A program made the position numbers and the translations under genes. A stretch of DNA of 64,000 nucleotides. Origin: Halomonas alkalicola (GTDB lineage: Bacteria; Pseudomonadota; Gammaproteobacteria; Pseudomonadales; Halomonadaceae). The DNA is taken from positions 3,547,011-3,611,010 of the forward strand of contig NZ_CP131913.1 in NCBI RefSeq assembly GCF_030704205.1. Direction: 5' to 3'. Below are positions 50,663 to 60,200 of this stretch, one piece after another (within the stretch, counting starts at the first letter, position 1; the number at the start of each line of letters is the position of its first letter). Below the pieces are notes generated by a model that did not search any database, was not told where the DNA came from, and saw nothing but the letters and a program-made list of their open reading frames with translations.

Positions 50663-50736
50663 GCGCCGTAGGAATCCCCTTCCTTTCCGCCGTTGGCGGC
50701 AGCTGCCTAAGCAGCTGAGGGAGGGGAGGACGTCAA
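50640..50736 (+). ncRNA. probable TnpB guide (omega/reRNA) scaffold
   Basis: Downstream of and overlapping the end of tnpB is a G+C-rich, structured segment: GGAATCCCCTTCCTTTCC pairs with GAGGGAGGGGAGGA around two small hairpins (GCCGTTGGCGGC and AGCTGCCTAAGCAGCT). It ends GACGTCAA, like known omega RNAs. The guide would begin at about 50737. Confidence 0.55.
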
Positions 50737-50753
50737 GTACAGAAATGAGTACA
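50736..50753 (+). promoter_or_regulatory. yefM-type operator: two AGTACA boxes
   Basis: AGTACA at 50736-50741 and 50748-50753 have centres 12 bases apart, matching the paired TGTACA boxes of the E. coli yefM operator. TACAAT (50750-50755) is a likely -10. The TnpB element ends exactly at the first box. Confidence 0.6.
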
Positions 50754-50779
50754 ATGAAGGTCGTCACAGGAGGTCCACC

Positions 50780-51034
50780 ATGGATACCGTCACCTATACC
50801 CATTTCCGCAGTCACCTGGCCAGGGTGCTCGACCGTGTCAACGATGATCATGTGCCGGTGCTGATCACGCGCCAGAATGGCAAACCGGCCATCGTGATGT
50901 CGGTCGAGGACTTCAAGTCCTACGAGGAAACCGCCTACCTGATGGCCAGTCCCGAGAATGCCCGCCGCCTCAACGAGGCCATCGCCGAGGTTGAGCGCGG
51001 AGAGGGAGGCGAGCACGGACTCATCGACCCATGA
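50780..51034 (+). CDS. yefM: YefM-type antitoxin
   Basis: An 84-residue Phd/YefM antitoxin: N-terminal DNA-binding fold (VTYTHFRSHLARVLDRVNDD, then VLITRQNGKPAIVMSVEDF) and a disordered toxin-binding tail (LMASPENARRLNEAIAEVE). AGGAGG lies before the ATG. It overlaps yoeB by four bases and would repress its own promoter through the AGTACA pair. Confidence 0.93.
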   Translation: MDTVTYTHFRSHLARVLDRVNDDHVPVLITRQNGKPAIVMSVEDFKSYEETAYLMASPENARRLNEAIAEVERGEGGEHGLIDP

Positions 51035-51285
51035 TGCTGACGTGGGCGACAACTGCCTGGGAGGACTATCTCTACTGGCAGGGCCGCGATAAGAAGACAC
51101 TCAAACGCATCAATACCCTGATCAAGGATATCCAGCGCCAGCCCTTCGACGGACTGGGTGACCCCGAGCCCCTCAGGCATCAGTGGTCGGGTTACTGGTC
51201 GCGTCGAATCGATCGCGAGCACCGCCTGGTCTACAAGGTGACCGACAGCGCCATCGTGATCGTGCAGTGCCGCTACCACTATTGA
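51031..51285 (+). CDS. yoeB: YoeB-type mRNA interferase toxin
   Basis: An 84-residue RelE-fold ribosome-dependent RNase. It matches YoeB through WEDYLYWQGRDKKTLKRIN, the GLGDPEPLRHQWSGYWSRRI segment (catalytic Glu/Arg) and the terminal CRYHY with the catalytic His-Tyr. It overlaps yefM by four bases. Confidence 0.95.
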   Translation: MMLTWATTAWEDYLYWQGRDKKTLKRINTLIKDIQRQPFDGLGDPEPLRHQWSGYWSRRIDREHRLVYKVTDSAIVIVQCRYHY

Positions 51286-51349
51286 GCCTGCCCCCCCTCG
51301 ACCGCCGCCCCTGTATGCGTCATCTTTGAAGCAAGCGAAGTAATTGGTA

Positions 51350-51379
51350 GAAAGCGAACTTGCAGAAAGCGAACTTGCA
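51350..51379 (+). repeat. 15-bp tandem duplication upstream of the Lon-like gene
   Basis: GAAAGCGAACTTGCA occurs twice, at 51350-51364 and 51365-51379, with a further partial match after it. It lies just before the likely start at 51408. Confidence 0.88.
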
Positions 51380-51407
51380 GAACGCCAACCAAGGCAGGCG
51401 GGATGAG

Positions 51408-53879
51408 ATGCCGCGGATGAACAGGGATAGGGATAGGGAGAGGGTGATGGTCGAGGCGCTGACGGTTTCCGAGGTCTACCGGGCCTGCCCGGAGGAGGCC
51501 TTTTCCTTCGAGGTGACCAGTGAGCTGGAGTCGCTGGACCTGCTGAGCGGCCACGACCGCGCGCGGGAGGCGCTGGACTTCGGCACCGCGATCAGAAGCG
51601 ATGGCTTCAACCTCTTCGTGCTCGGCCAGCCGGGCCACGGCATGCACAGCCTGGTGGGGCACTTCCTGGAGGAGCGCTCCCGGGACGAGGCGCCGCCGCC
51701 GGACTGGGGCTACGTCTACAACTTCGACGACCCCTCGGTGCCGCTCTACCTGCAGCTGCCGCCGGGGCTGGGCCGCCAGCTGCGCCGCGACATCGAGGCG
51801 CTGGTGGATGAGCTGCGCGGGGCGATCCCGGCGGTGTTCGAGAGCGAGGAGTATCAGAACCGCCTGCAGGAACTGAAGCAGGCCATGGGCGAGCGCCAGC
51901 GCGACGCCATCGAGGCGGTGCGCCGTGAATCCCGCGAGCAGGGAGTGCTGCTGCTCTCCACCCCCAACGGCTTCACCTTCGCGCCGGCGGGCGACGACGA
52001 CAAGATGATGTCGCCGGAGGAGTACGAGAAGCTGCCGAAGGAGGAGCGCGAGCGCATCGAGCACACGGTGGAGATTCTGCAGCGCAAGCTGACCCAGGCG
52101 ATCCGCCGCATGCCGAAGCTGGCCAAGGAGCTGCGCGACCAGATCAACGGCCTCAACGAGGAGGTGCTGCAGACCGCCATCGGCGCCCCCCTGGCGGAGC
52201 TGGAGGAGCGCTACGCCGAGGAGGAGGGGGTGATCGCCCACCTGGTCGCGATCCGCGAGGCGATCCTGACCCACGTCGATTCCTTCATCTCCGACGACCC
52301 CGAGATTCCCCCGGAGGCGGTGTTCAGCCGCTTCCATCTCAACCTCCTGGTGGACAACGCCGACACCGAGGGGGCGCCGGTGATCTACCAGGACCTGCCG
52401 GGCCACCAGCACCTGGTGGGTCGCATCGAGCACCACGTGCACAACGGCACCCTGCTCACCGACTTCTCGCTGATCCGCGCCGGGGCCCTGCACCGCGCCA
52501 ACGGCGGCTACCTGGTGCTGGACGTGCGCGCCGTGCTCACCCAGCCTGGCGCCTGGGAGACCCTCAAGCGGGTGCTGCGCGCGGGGGAGATCCGCACCGA
52601 ATCCCTGGAGCAGGCCTACGGCCTGATCAGCACCGTGAGCCTGGAGCCCCAGCCGATTCCGCTGGACGTGAAGATCGTGCTGCTGGGCGAACGGCTGCTC
52701 TACTACCTGCTGTGCGAGCACGACCCGGAGTTCCTGGAGCTGTTCAAGGTACAGGTGGACCTAGAGGACGAGCTGCCGCGCAGCGAGGCCAACCTGGCTC
52801 TCTACGCCCATATGGTGGCGACCCTGGCCCGGGAGGCCGCCCTGCGCCCGCTGGACCGCAGCGGGGTGGCGGCCACCATCGAACGCGCCAGCCGGCTGGC
52901 CGACGACCAGCAGCGCCTCACCGCCCGCCACCGCGACCTGAGCGACCTGCTCCAGGAGGCCGACCACTGGGCGGCCATGGAGGATGCCACGGTGATCACC
53001 CGCGCCCACGTGGAGAAGGCGGTGGCCCAGCAGCTCTACCGCGCCGGGCGCATCCGCGAGCGAAGCCTCGAGCAGATCAACCGCGGCACGGTGATGATCG
53101 CCACCGAAGGCCAGGCCGTGGGGCAGGTCAACGGCCTCTCGGTGCTGGCCCTGGGCGACTTCGCCTTCGGCCAGCCGACTCGGATTACCGCAACGGCCAG
53201 GCCCGGCGCCGGCCAGGTGGTGGATATCGAACGCGAGGCGCGCCTGGGCGGGCGCATCCACACCAAGGCGGTGATGATCCTGTCGCGCTTCCTGGCCGGC
53301 CGCTACGCCCCGGATGTGCCGCTGTCGCTCTCGGCGAGCCTCGCCTTCGAGCAGTCCTACGGCGGTATCGAGGGCGACAGTGCCTCGGTGGCGGAGGTGT
53401 CTGCGCTGGTCTCGGCCATCGCCCGGGTGGCACTCGACCAGCGCTTTGCCGTTACCGGCTCCATCAACCAGCACGGCGAGGTGCAGGCGGTGGGCGGGGT
53501 CAACGAGAAGCTCGAGGGCTTCTTCGACGTCTGCCGCGCCCGGGGCGAGCTCGGCGGCCAGGCGGTGATCCTGCCGGCCAGCAACGTCGAGCACCTGATG
53601 CTGAAGGCCGAGGTTCGCGAGGCCATGGCCGCGGGGAGCTTCCGCATCTTCGCGGTGCGCCACGTGGACGAGGCACTCGCGCTGCTCACCGGCGAGGCGC
53701 CCGGCGAGCCCGACGAGGGCGGCCGGTTCCCCGAACAGAGCGTCAACGGCCGGGTGCAGGCGCGCCTGGCAGCCTTCGCCGAGGCGATCAAGGCGGCCCG
53801 CGGGGCTGACGAAAAGGACCAGGCAAAGGTCGATGAGAATGCCGGCGACCAGAGAGAGGAGGGCGGCGGCAATGAGTGA
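51408..53879 (+). CDS. Lon-family ATP-dependent protease (LonB/LonC-like)
   Basis: An 823-residue protein: AAA-like N-terminal part with a degenerate P-loop FVLGQPGHGMHS, a long coiled-coil insertion (about 130-290), a region with GALHRANGGYLVLDV (Walker B-like), and a C-terminal Lon protease domain with the catalytic Ser in GIEGDSASVAEVSAL and Lys in GGVNEKLEGFFD. The start is uncertain: ATG 51408, 51417 and 51447 are all in frame. The last 60 residues are charged. It overlaps the Usp gene by eight bases. Confidence 0.88.
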   Translation: MPRMNRDRDRERVMVEALTVSEVYRACPEEAFSFEVTSELESLDLLSGHDRAREALDFGTAIRSDGFNLFVLGQPGHGMHSLVGHFLEERSRDEAPPPDWGYVYNFDDPSVPLYLQLPPGLGRQLRRDIEALVDELRGAIPAVFESEEYQNRLQELKQAMGERQRDAIEAVRRESREQGVLLLSTPNGFTFAPAGDDDKMMSPEEYEKLPKEERERIEHTVEILQRKLTQAIRRMPKLAKELRDQINGLNEEVLQTAIGAPLAELEERYAEEEGVIAHLVAIREAILTHVDSFISDDPEIPPEAVFSRFHLNLLVDNADTEGAPVIYQDLPGHQHLVGRIEHHVHNGTLLTDFSLIRAGALHRANGGYLVLDVRAVLTQPGAWETLKRVLRAGEIRTESLEQAYGLISTVSLEPQPIPLDVKIVLLGERLLYYLLCEHDPEFLELFKVQVDLEDELPRSEANLALYAHMVATLAREAALRPLDRSGVAATIERASRLADDQQRLTARHRDLSDLLQEADHWAAMEDATVITRAHVEKAVAQQLYRAGRIRERSLEQINRGTVMIATEGQAVGQVNGLSVLALGDFAFGQPTRITATARPGAGQVVDIEREARLGGRIHTKAVMILSRFLAGRYAPDVPLSLSASLAFEQSYGGIEGDSASVAEVSALVSAIARVALDQRFAVTGSINQHGEVQAVGGVNEKLEGFFDVCRARGELGGQAVILPASNVEHLMLKAEVREAMAAGSFRIFAVRHVDEALALLTGEAPGEPDEGGRFPEQSVNGRVQARLAAFAEAIKAARGADEKDQAKVDENAGDQREEGGGNE

Positions 53880-54627
53880 GCCCAGCCAGACGATGCGCGT
53901 GGTGGCGCTGCTGGACGACTCCCGTCAGAGCCAGGCGGCGCTGGCCGCGGCGGTGGCCCTGGCCGACCAGGTCAGCGCCGAGCTGGTGGCGCTCTTCATC
54001 GAGGACCTCGAGCTCTTGAGCTGCGCGGCCTTCCCCTTCTCCTGCGAGGTGGGGGCCAGCACCGGCCTCTCCCGGCCGCTGCAGAGCGAGGCGCTGGAGG
54101 CGAGCCTGGCCCGCCAGCTGCAGCGCATCACTCGGGCCCTGGAGCAGGCGGTGGAGGGGCGAGAGCTGCGCCACCGCCTGCAGGTGAGCCGCGGCCAGGT
54201 GGTCAGCGAGGCCCTGGCCGCGGCCGCGCCCTGCGACGTGCTGGTGCTGGGCAAGGCGGGGCTCTCCTCGCGCTGGGGCTGGAGCTCGCGGCTTGGCTCC
54301 ACCAGCCGCCGCCTGGTGCTGGAGGCCCCCTGCACGGTGATCATCTGGGACGAGCGCCACCCGCCGGCGCCCGGCCCACTGCGCTACCTGCGCGGCGAGG
54401 CCCCGACCCTGCCCTGGGGCGAGACCCTGGCCGAGGCCTCGCGCAGTCACCCGCTGTTTCGCGGCCGCGAGGAGCTCGCCCCCATGGCCGCCCCCGAGCT
54501 CGAACGCTTCCTCGCCCGCGCCCGCAGCGGCGCCCTGGTGATCAGCCGCCAGACCCTCACCCGCCTCTTCGCGGAGGACCCCGAGGTGCTCGCCCGCATC
54601 CCCATACCGGTGGTGGTGGTGCCCTAG
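53872..54627 (+). CDS. universal stress protein-like protein
   Basis: A 251-residue protein. Residues 1 to about 155 fit a UspA fold (MRVVALLDDSRQSQAALAAAVALA at the start, then CDVLVLGKAGLSS and CTVIIWDER), while the C-terminal 90 residues resemble a second, degenerate Usp half or linker domain. It overlaps the Lon-like gene, so regulation or substrate delivery for that protease is plausible but unproven. Confidence 0.72.
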   Translation: MSEPSQTMRVVALLDDSRQSQAALAAAVALADQVSAELVALFIEDLELLSCAAFPFSCEVGASTGLSRPLQSEALEASLARQLQRITRALEQAVEGRELRHRLQVSRGQVVSEALAAAAPCDVLVLGKAGLSSRWGWSSRLGSTSRRLVLEAPCTVIIWDERHPPAPGPLRYLRGEAPTLPWGETLAEASRSHPLFRGREELAPMAAPELERFLARARSGALVISRQTLTRLFAEDPEVLARIPIPVVVVP

Positions 54628-55019
54628 GGTGGCGGAAGGCTTGGACGAAAGATCTCGATCTCCAGGCCGTCGATATGCCGATAGTGACGATCGTTGGCGG
54701 TAAGAAGAGGCACACCGAGCTCCATGGCCGTCGCCGCAATCAGGGCATCGGCCATCTGCATGCTGTGGCTGAGCGCATAGCTCTCGACCAGGAAGGTGGC
54801 GCGAGCCGAGATGCCCTCTTCCAGGTGCACCAGCTCGGCTTCCCAGTAGCGCATTGCCTGGCGAAGCTGGTGCAGCTCCTGCTTGTTGCGCAGCCCCTGT
54901 ACCAGCTCCATGTAGCTGACGGCGGAGAGCGAGAAGCCGGTCATTTCATCCAGCCTGTCGGCCGCGGCGGCATTTCCCCTCAGGTTCCAGATCAGCACGT
55001 CGGTATCGACCAGCATCAA
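54624..55019 (-). CDS. PIN-domain toxin (VapC-like)
   Basis: A 131-residue PIN-domain RNase with the acidic residues D in MLVDTDVLIW, E in SYMELVQGLRN, D in QMADALIAATA and D in TANDRHYRHI. Its end overlaps the Usp gene end by four bases on the opposite strand. It is overlapped at its start by the antitoxin gene. Confidence 0.92.
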   Translation of the reverse strand: MMLVDTDVLIWNLRGNAAAADRLDEMTGFSLSAVSYMELVQGLRNKQELHQLRQAMRYWEAELVHLEEGISARATFLVESYALSHSMQMADALIAATAMELGVPLLTANDRHYRHIDGLEIEIFRPSLPPP

Positions 55020-55267
55020 TCATCGGCTCCGAAGGTGCGTGGTGCGCGCAGGCGTCGGACGTGAGATTCCACGTCCATCTCATCCCGGTCTGCCCAGAGG
55101 CCAAAGGCAGGGTTGCGCGCAGGCCGCTCCTGTTCTCGCTCTGCCGCCAACCCCACCAGCCGGGCGCAGAGCTTGCCGCGGTGGGTGATCTCCACGGTTT
55201 CGCCGCGTTGGGTGGCCGCGAGCAGCGCTCTGGCCTGCAAGCGCAGATCTTTCACGGTGGCGTGCAT
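55016..55267 (-). CDS. Phd/VapB-type antitoxin
   Basis: An 83-residue antitoxin: MHATVKDLRLQARALLAATQ then VEITHRGKLCARLVGL, the Phd/YefM fold, and a charged C-terminal tail for toxin binding. ATG 55267 follows AGGAGG at good spacing. It overlaps the PIN toxin by four bases. Confidence 0.9.
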   Translation of the reverse strand: MHATVKDLRLQARALLAATQRGETVEITHRGKLCARLVGLAAEREQERPARNPAFGLWADRDEMDVESHVRRLRAPRTFGADD

Positions 55268-55412
55268 GGTGTTGCCCTCCTGTACTCGCAAGGCTCGGTC
55301 CGGTTCGTTGTAGACTCTGGGTTACACTTTGGAGTGTAACTTACCGGATGTGATTCCGCTTTCCCATGGTGGTTATCCAGTTCCCATAGAGGTTGTTTCC
55401 TCTTGTAGGAAG

Positions 55413-55915
55413 CCAGCTCCCACCGAGGCTTATTCCCACTGGTGGGCATCCAGCTACCACCGAGGGTAATTCCCACTGGTGGGAGCCACGCTCTGCGGGG
55501 CGAATGTTGTGGCCTCGGCACAGGCCAGCTACACCACCGGGCGCCTGCGGCGCCATTCGCCGGGCGGAGCCCATCTCCCACCAGTAGCTCCAAGCCTTGG
55601 AGGTCAGGTTAACCACCGAGGCTGTAGCGACTGTTGGTTATCCAGCTCCCACCGAGGCTTATTCCCACTGGTGGGCATCCAGCTACCACCGAGGGTAATT
55701 CCCACTGGTGGGAGCCACGCTCTGCGGGGCGAAGGCGGAGGCCACAGCAACATCGGGCAACACCACCGGGCGCCTGCGGCGCCATTCGCCGGGCGGAGCC
55801 CATCTCCCACCAGTAGCTCCAAGCCTTGGAGGTCAGGTTAACCACCGAGGCTGTAGCGACTGTTGGTTATCCAGTTCCCACCGAAGCTGTTGCTTCTGGT
55901 AGGCACCCAGCTACC
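55413..55915. repeat. 229-bp tandem repeat array with REP-like palindromes
   Basis: Two full units (55413-55641 and 55642-55870) and a partial third repeat at exactly 229 bases. Each unit carries GGTGGGAGCCACGCTCTGCG and an inverted counterpart ending in CATCTCCCACCAG around a variable 40-base centre. Most of 55268-56096 (829 bases without a gene) is this array and its flanks. The short frames read through it are repetitive and not credible genes. Confidence 0.85.
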
Positions 55916-56096
55916 ACCGTGAGGTCGCGACCCCCGGCTTGGCCCAGGAGTCAAGCACCACCAAGGGCTAGGAGCGGGCGGCTGTTTCAAACACTCATTT
56001 CGCGTTACTATCTCGTCCGACTATCAACGCTGCATTCAACGAGAGGGAAGGCGGTGGGATGGCAGACCTTGGGAGCACGACCTTGAGAGAACGAGC

Positions 56097-56570
56097 GTGA
56101 GCGCCATCGCGTCGCCCTGCGTGGGGCTCTGTTCCACCACCCTGGGGGATCGCACCTGCCGCGGGTGCCAGCGCAGCGATGCGGAGATTCGCGACTGGTT
56201 CGGCCTGTCTGGTGACGAGCGCGCTGCGCGCATGGCCGAACTCGACGCCCTGCGCGAGGCCGTGGCCGGCCGCTACCTGCGCCTGGTGGATGCCGCCGCC
56301 CTCGAGGCCCAGCTCAAGCGCCACCGCATCCGCTTCCGGGCGGATCAGCCGGGGCTGTCGCGGGCGGTGGAGCTTTTAAGGGTCGGCCGCGAGCGGATCC
56401 AGGAGCTCCCCCGCTATGGGCTGGCGCCGACGGGGCCGGGCGAGGGCCTTCCCGCCGCCGAGCTCCACGCGCGCCTGGCCGCCGAGCTGAACGAGGCCGC
56501 CGAGGCCCGCCGCCTTTCTTCTTTACCTGATTTACCTGACTGTTCCGCCGAGAGCCCTTCATGTCCGTGA
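56097..56570 (+). CDS. DUF1289 domain protein
   Basis: A 157-residue protein from GTG 56097. The N-terminal cysteine cluster SPCVGLCSTTLGDRTCRGCQR, then EIRDWFGLSGDERAARM, is the DUF1289 signature, probably metal-binding. The rest is helical with a Leu/Ala-rich tail. It overlaps miaE by ten bases, so the pair is probably co-expressed. Confidence 0.82.
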   Translation: MSAIASPCVGLCSTTLGDRTCRGCQRSDAEIRDWFGLSGDERAARMAELDALREAVAGRYLRLVDAAALEAQLKRHRIRFRADQPGLSRAVELLRVGRERIQELPRYGLAPTGPGEGLPAAELHARLAAELNEAAEARRLSSLPDLPDCSAESPSCP

Positions 56571-57205
56571 CCCTGCCCGAGCCCGTCCGCGTCAGCGCCG
56601 ACGATCTGCTGTCCGCTGAGCTGCTCGACTTCCTGCGCTGCCGCACCCCGGATGCCTGGGTGGCCTGGGCGCTGGAGAACCCCGAGCTCTTGCTGATCGA
56701 CCACGCCCAGTGCGAGAAGAAGGCGGCCTCCACGGCCATGAGCCTGCTCTACCGCTACGTGGACCAGCCGCTGCTGCTCACCAAGATGAGCCAGCTGGCC
56801 CGGGAGGAGCTCCTGCACTTCGAGCAGGTGGTGACCCTGATGGAGAGCCGCGGCATCTCCTACCGGCATATTAGCGCCTCGCGCTATGCCGAGGGGCTGC
56901 GCCGCCACGTGCAAGCGGAGGAGCCGAACCGGCTGGTGGACATCCTGATCATCGGCGCCTTCATCGAGGCGCGCAGCTGCGAGCGGTTCGCGCGGCTGAT
57001 CCCCCACCTGGACCCCGAGCTTGCCAAGTTCTATCGCACTCTGGTTAAGTCGGAAGGGCGCCACTACGAGGACTACCTGATGCTGGCCCGCCACCTGGCC
57101 GCATCGCCCATCGAGTCCCGAATTGCCTTCTTCGCCGATCGCGAAGCCGAGCTGGTGCAGACGCCCGACACGGCGTTCCGTTTTCACAGTGGCGTGCCGG
57201 CGTAA
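56561..57205 (+). CDS. miaE: tRNA-(ms2io6A)-hydroxylase
   Basis: Non-heme diiron monooxygenase that hydroxylates ms2i6A37 in tRNA. The 214-residue protein has the diiron ligands in a four-helix bundle: DHAQCEKKAA, REELLHFEQVV, EARSCERFARL and EGRHYEDYLML. Length is normal. Confidence 0.93.
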   Translation: MSVTLPEPVRVSADDLLSAELLDFLRCRTPDAWVAWALENPELLLIDHAQCEKKAASTAMSLLYRYVDQPLLLTKMSQLAREELLHFEQVVTLMESRGISYRHISASRYAEGLRRHVQAEEPNRLVDILIIGAFIEARSCERFARLIPHLDPELAKFYRTLVKSEGRHYEDYLMLARHLAASPIESRIAFFADREAELVQTPDTAFRFHSGVPA

Positions 57206-57232
57206 GACCGGCCCCATGCTACGCAGGACGAC

Positions 57233-60200
57233 ATGATGCGAGATGCACCCGACGCAACCGATACCCCACAAACGGATCGGCTCGCCCTCTTCGGCCACTT
57301 CTCGCTTACCCTCGGCGAGGATGTGCTGACCCAGTTCAGCTACGACAAGGTCAAGGCGCTGCTGGTCTACCTGCTGCTGCACAGCCAGCCGGTGAGCCGC
57401 GCCACCCTGGCGGAGCTGCTGTGGCCGGACCAGGGGCTCTCCTCCGGGCGCACCAACCTGCGCCACGCGCTGCACTGCCTGCGCCAGTCGCTGGGGGAGC
57501 ACGCCGACGAGGTGCTCGCCGTCTCGCGTCAGACCATCGCCTTCCGCCTGCCTGCCCGCTGGCAGTTCGACCTTCATGAGGTGCAGCGCCGCCTCGACGG
57601 CGAGCGCGACCTGCCGACCCTGGCCGCGCTGCTCGACCACTATCAGGGCGATCTTGCCGAGGAGCTGCAGCTCAACAACTGCGGCGACTTCCAGCGCTGG
57701 CTGGTGCAGGTGCGCAACGACTGGCGTCAGCGGGTGATCCGCTTCGCCGAGTCGGTGCTCGAGCAGCACGACAGCGTGCCTGACCGCCTGCTGGTGGACC
57801 TGGTCAACCGCTTCTCGGGCTACGGCCCCTTCCACGAGAAGCTGGTGCGCCAGCTCGCCGAGCAGGGCCAGCTGGCCGCCGCCCATGAGCAGTACAATGC
57901 CTATCTGCAGCTGCTGGCGCTCTCCGGCCAGCAGCCCGAGCCCGCCTTCCTGCAGCTGGCCCGCTACTGGTCCGACTCCCACGCCGACGTGGCCGCCGCC
58001 GGTGGGCTCGGCTTCGCGCGCACCCTGGCGCCGGACAGCGCGCCGCTGCGCGAAGAGGAGATCGAGCAGCGCCAGCTCTCGGTGATGGCCATTCGCCTGC
58101 GCCTGAAGGGCGACCTCTCCAGCCGCCCGGCCAGCCGCGACTGCCTGATGCTGCAGGTCGAGCTGCTGCGCTGGCTGGAGCAGCAGTGCCACCACCTGGG
58201 CGGCTTCTGGCTACCCGGCGCCACCGGCGGCCTGGGCCTGGCCTGCTTCGGCACCCATGGCCCCGCCCACCAGCTCGCCGAGCTGGTGGCGCTCTACGAG
58301 CACTGCCGGCGCATGCTCCCCGAGGAGAGCCGCCGCCACTGGAGCGGCGAGGGCGAACCGCCCCGTGTCGAGCTCGCCGCCGGGCTCAACAGCGGCCGGG
58401 TGGTCTACCTGCCTGAGCGCGGCCTGGTCGACCCCCTGGGCCAGGTCACCCAGGGCTCGCTCGAGCTGATGGCTGCCGCCGAGGGCAGCGAGCTGGTCAT
58501 CTCCCAGGAGGCGAGCCAGCACATGCCGCCGGCCCTGGACCTGCAGCCGCGGCTGAGCTCGCGCCTGGTGGCCAGCGACGGTCGTGTGCGCCTGCGCGCG
58601 CTGGTGCTCGGGGCGAATGAGGGCGGCCGCGAGGCGCTGCCGCCGAGCCTGGTGGGCCGCGAGACCCAGCTGCGCACCTTGCGCGACGCCGACGCCCTGG
58701 CCCGGGCCGGTATCGGCCTGCGCCAGAGCCTGCTGGTGCGCGGCCCCTCCGGCATGGGCAAGTCGGCGCTGATGGTGGGCTTCCGCCAGCTCGAACAGAG
58801 CCGCGACGCCGCCATCTGCTGGCAGCCCACCACCCGGCTCTCGGTGCAGGAGCCCTACGGCGTGGCCCGCCAGCTGCTGCGCTGGCGGCTGAATGGCCCG
58901 ATTACCCCCGAGGCGCTGGCCGAGCTGCGCGAGAACCTGGGCTTGGCCGAGCTCGACGAGCCCCGCCAGCAGCTGCTGGAGGAGGCCCTGGGCGCCCGGG
59001 AGCCCCGCGAGGTGGCCCTGCTCACCCAGAGCGGTGAGGCGGTGGAGCTGGTGGTGGGGCTGCTGCAGCGCCTGATCACGGCCTTTGCCGCCGAGCGCAC
59101 CCTGGTGCTGATGATCGACGACCTGCAGTGGCTCGACGAGCCGAGCTTCAAGCTGCTGGCCGGCCTGCAGGCGCGCCTGCCGATCAACTGCGCCTTCATG
59201 CTGGTGGCCAGCCACCATGGCCGCGAGGCGCTACCGTCGCGGCTGCACTGGGACCAGCAGATCAGCCTGGGCCGGCTCGACGCCATGCAGTCCTCGCGAC
59301 TGCTCTCCCAGCTCGCCCGGCGCTACCGCATCCACCTGAGCCCGCGGCTGCGCGGGCAGATCATCGAGCGCTGCGACGGCGTGCCGCTCTACCTGCAGGA
59401 GATCTGCCGGCGGGTCGACATGGACCGCCGCGAGGGGCGCAGCGTGCACCTGGACGAGCTGCCCCACGGCCTGCTCGGCCTGCTCGGCAGCCGCATCGAC
59501 CAGCTCGATGCCGACCGCGAGGTAGCCCACGTGGCCGCGGTGCTGGGCCGCCGCTTTCGCTTCGACTTCCTGGCCGAGTGCAGCGGCTGGGAGAAGCTGC
59601 GCCTCGGCCAGGCCCTGGAGCAGATGCGCCGCCTGGAGATCATCGAGCCGGTGGAGGGCGACGAGGACGGCCGCGAGTACCAGTTCACCCACCAGCTGCT
59701 GCAGGAGGCCGCCTACCTCTCCTGCCCGCGGGACGTGCGCACCGCCATCCACCGCCAGGTGGTGGAGCTGATCGAGGAGCGCTTCCCGGTCTGGATCAGC
59801 CGCCACCCGGGGGACTTCGCCACCCACCTGCGGCGCAGCGGCCACTACGCCCGCGGCGCCCGCTACTACGAGCTGGCCGCCCGCGAGGCGCTCAAGGTGA
59901 GCGCCAACCGCACCGCGCTGAAGATGGCCGATCTCGGCCTGGTCTGCCTGCGCCAGGTGGAGGACCGGCTCGAGCGCGAGGTGAGCCTGCTCACCGTGCG
60001 TGGCCAGGCCGCCTTCGCCCTGGAGGGCCACGGTTCGCCCACCGCCCACGAGAGCTTCGTGCGCGCCCGCGACCTGCTGCGGCAGGTCAAGGAGCGGGGC
60101 GGGGAGGAGGGCGAGCCTGCCGACCTGGAGCAGGCCTTCCTGGTCAAGTGGGGCCTGTGGGTGGGGTGCAGCCAGCGCCACGCCCACGCCGACGCCTTCC

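Larger units (their letters stand above)
49342..50736 (+). mobile_element. solitary TnpB element (IS605/IS1341 type)
   Basis: A unit with tnpB but no tnpA. The left border is inferred from TTGAC (49337-49341, similar to known TnpB target motifs) just before a hairpin CCTCGGC/GCCGAGG (49358-49378). The right border is inferred from the guide-RNA-like end GGACGTCAA (50736). Without TnpA it cannot transpose alone. It sits between the phosphatase gene and yefM. Confidence 0.6.

Noticed and set aside
55413-55915. CRISPR array
   Set aside because: The period is 229 bases with long conserved parts and internal palindromes; there are no 28-37 base repeats with unique spacers and no cas genes.
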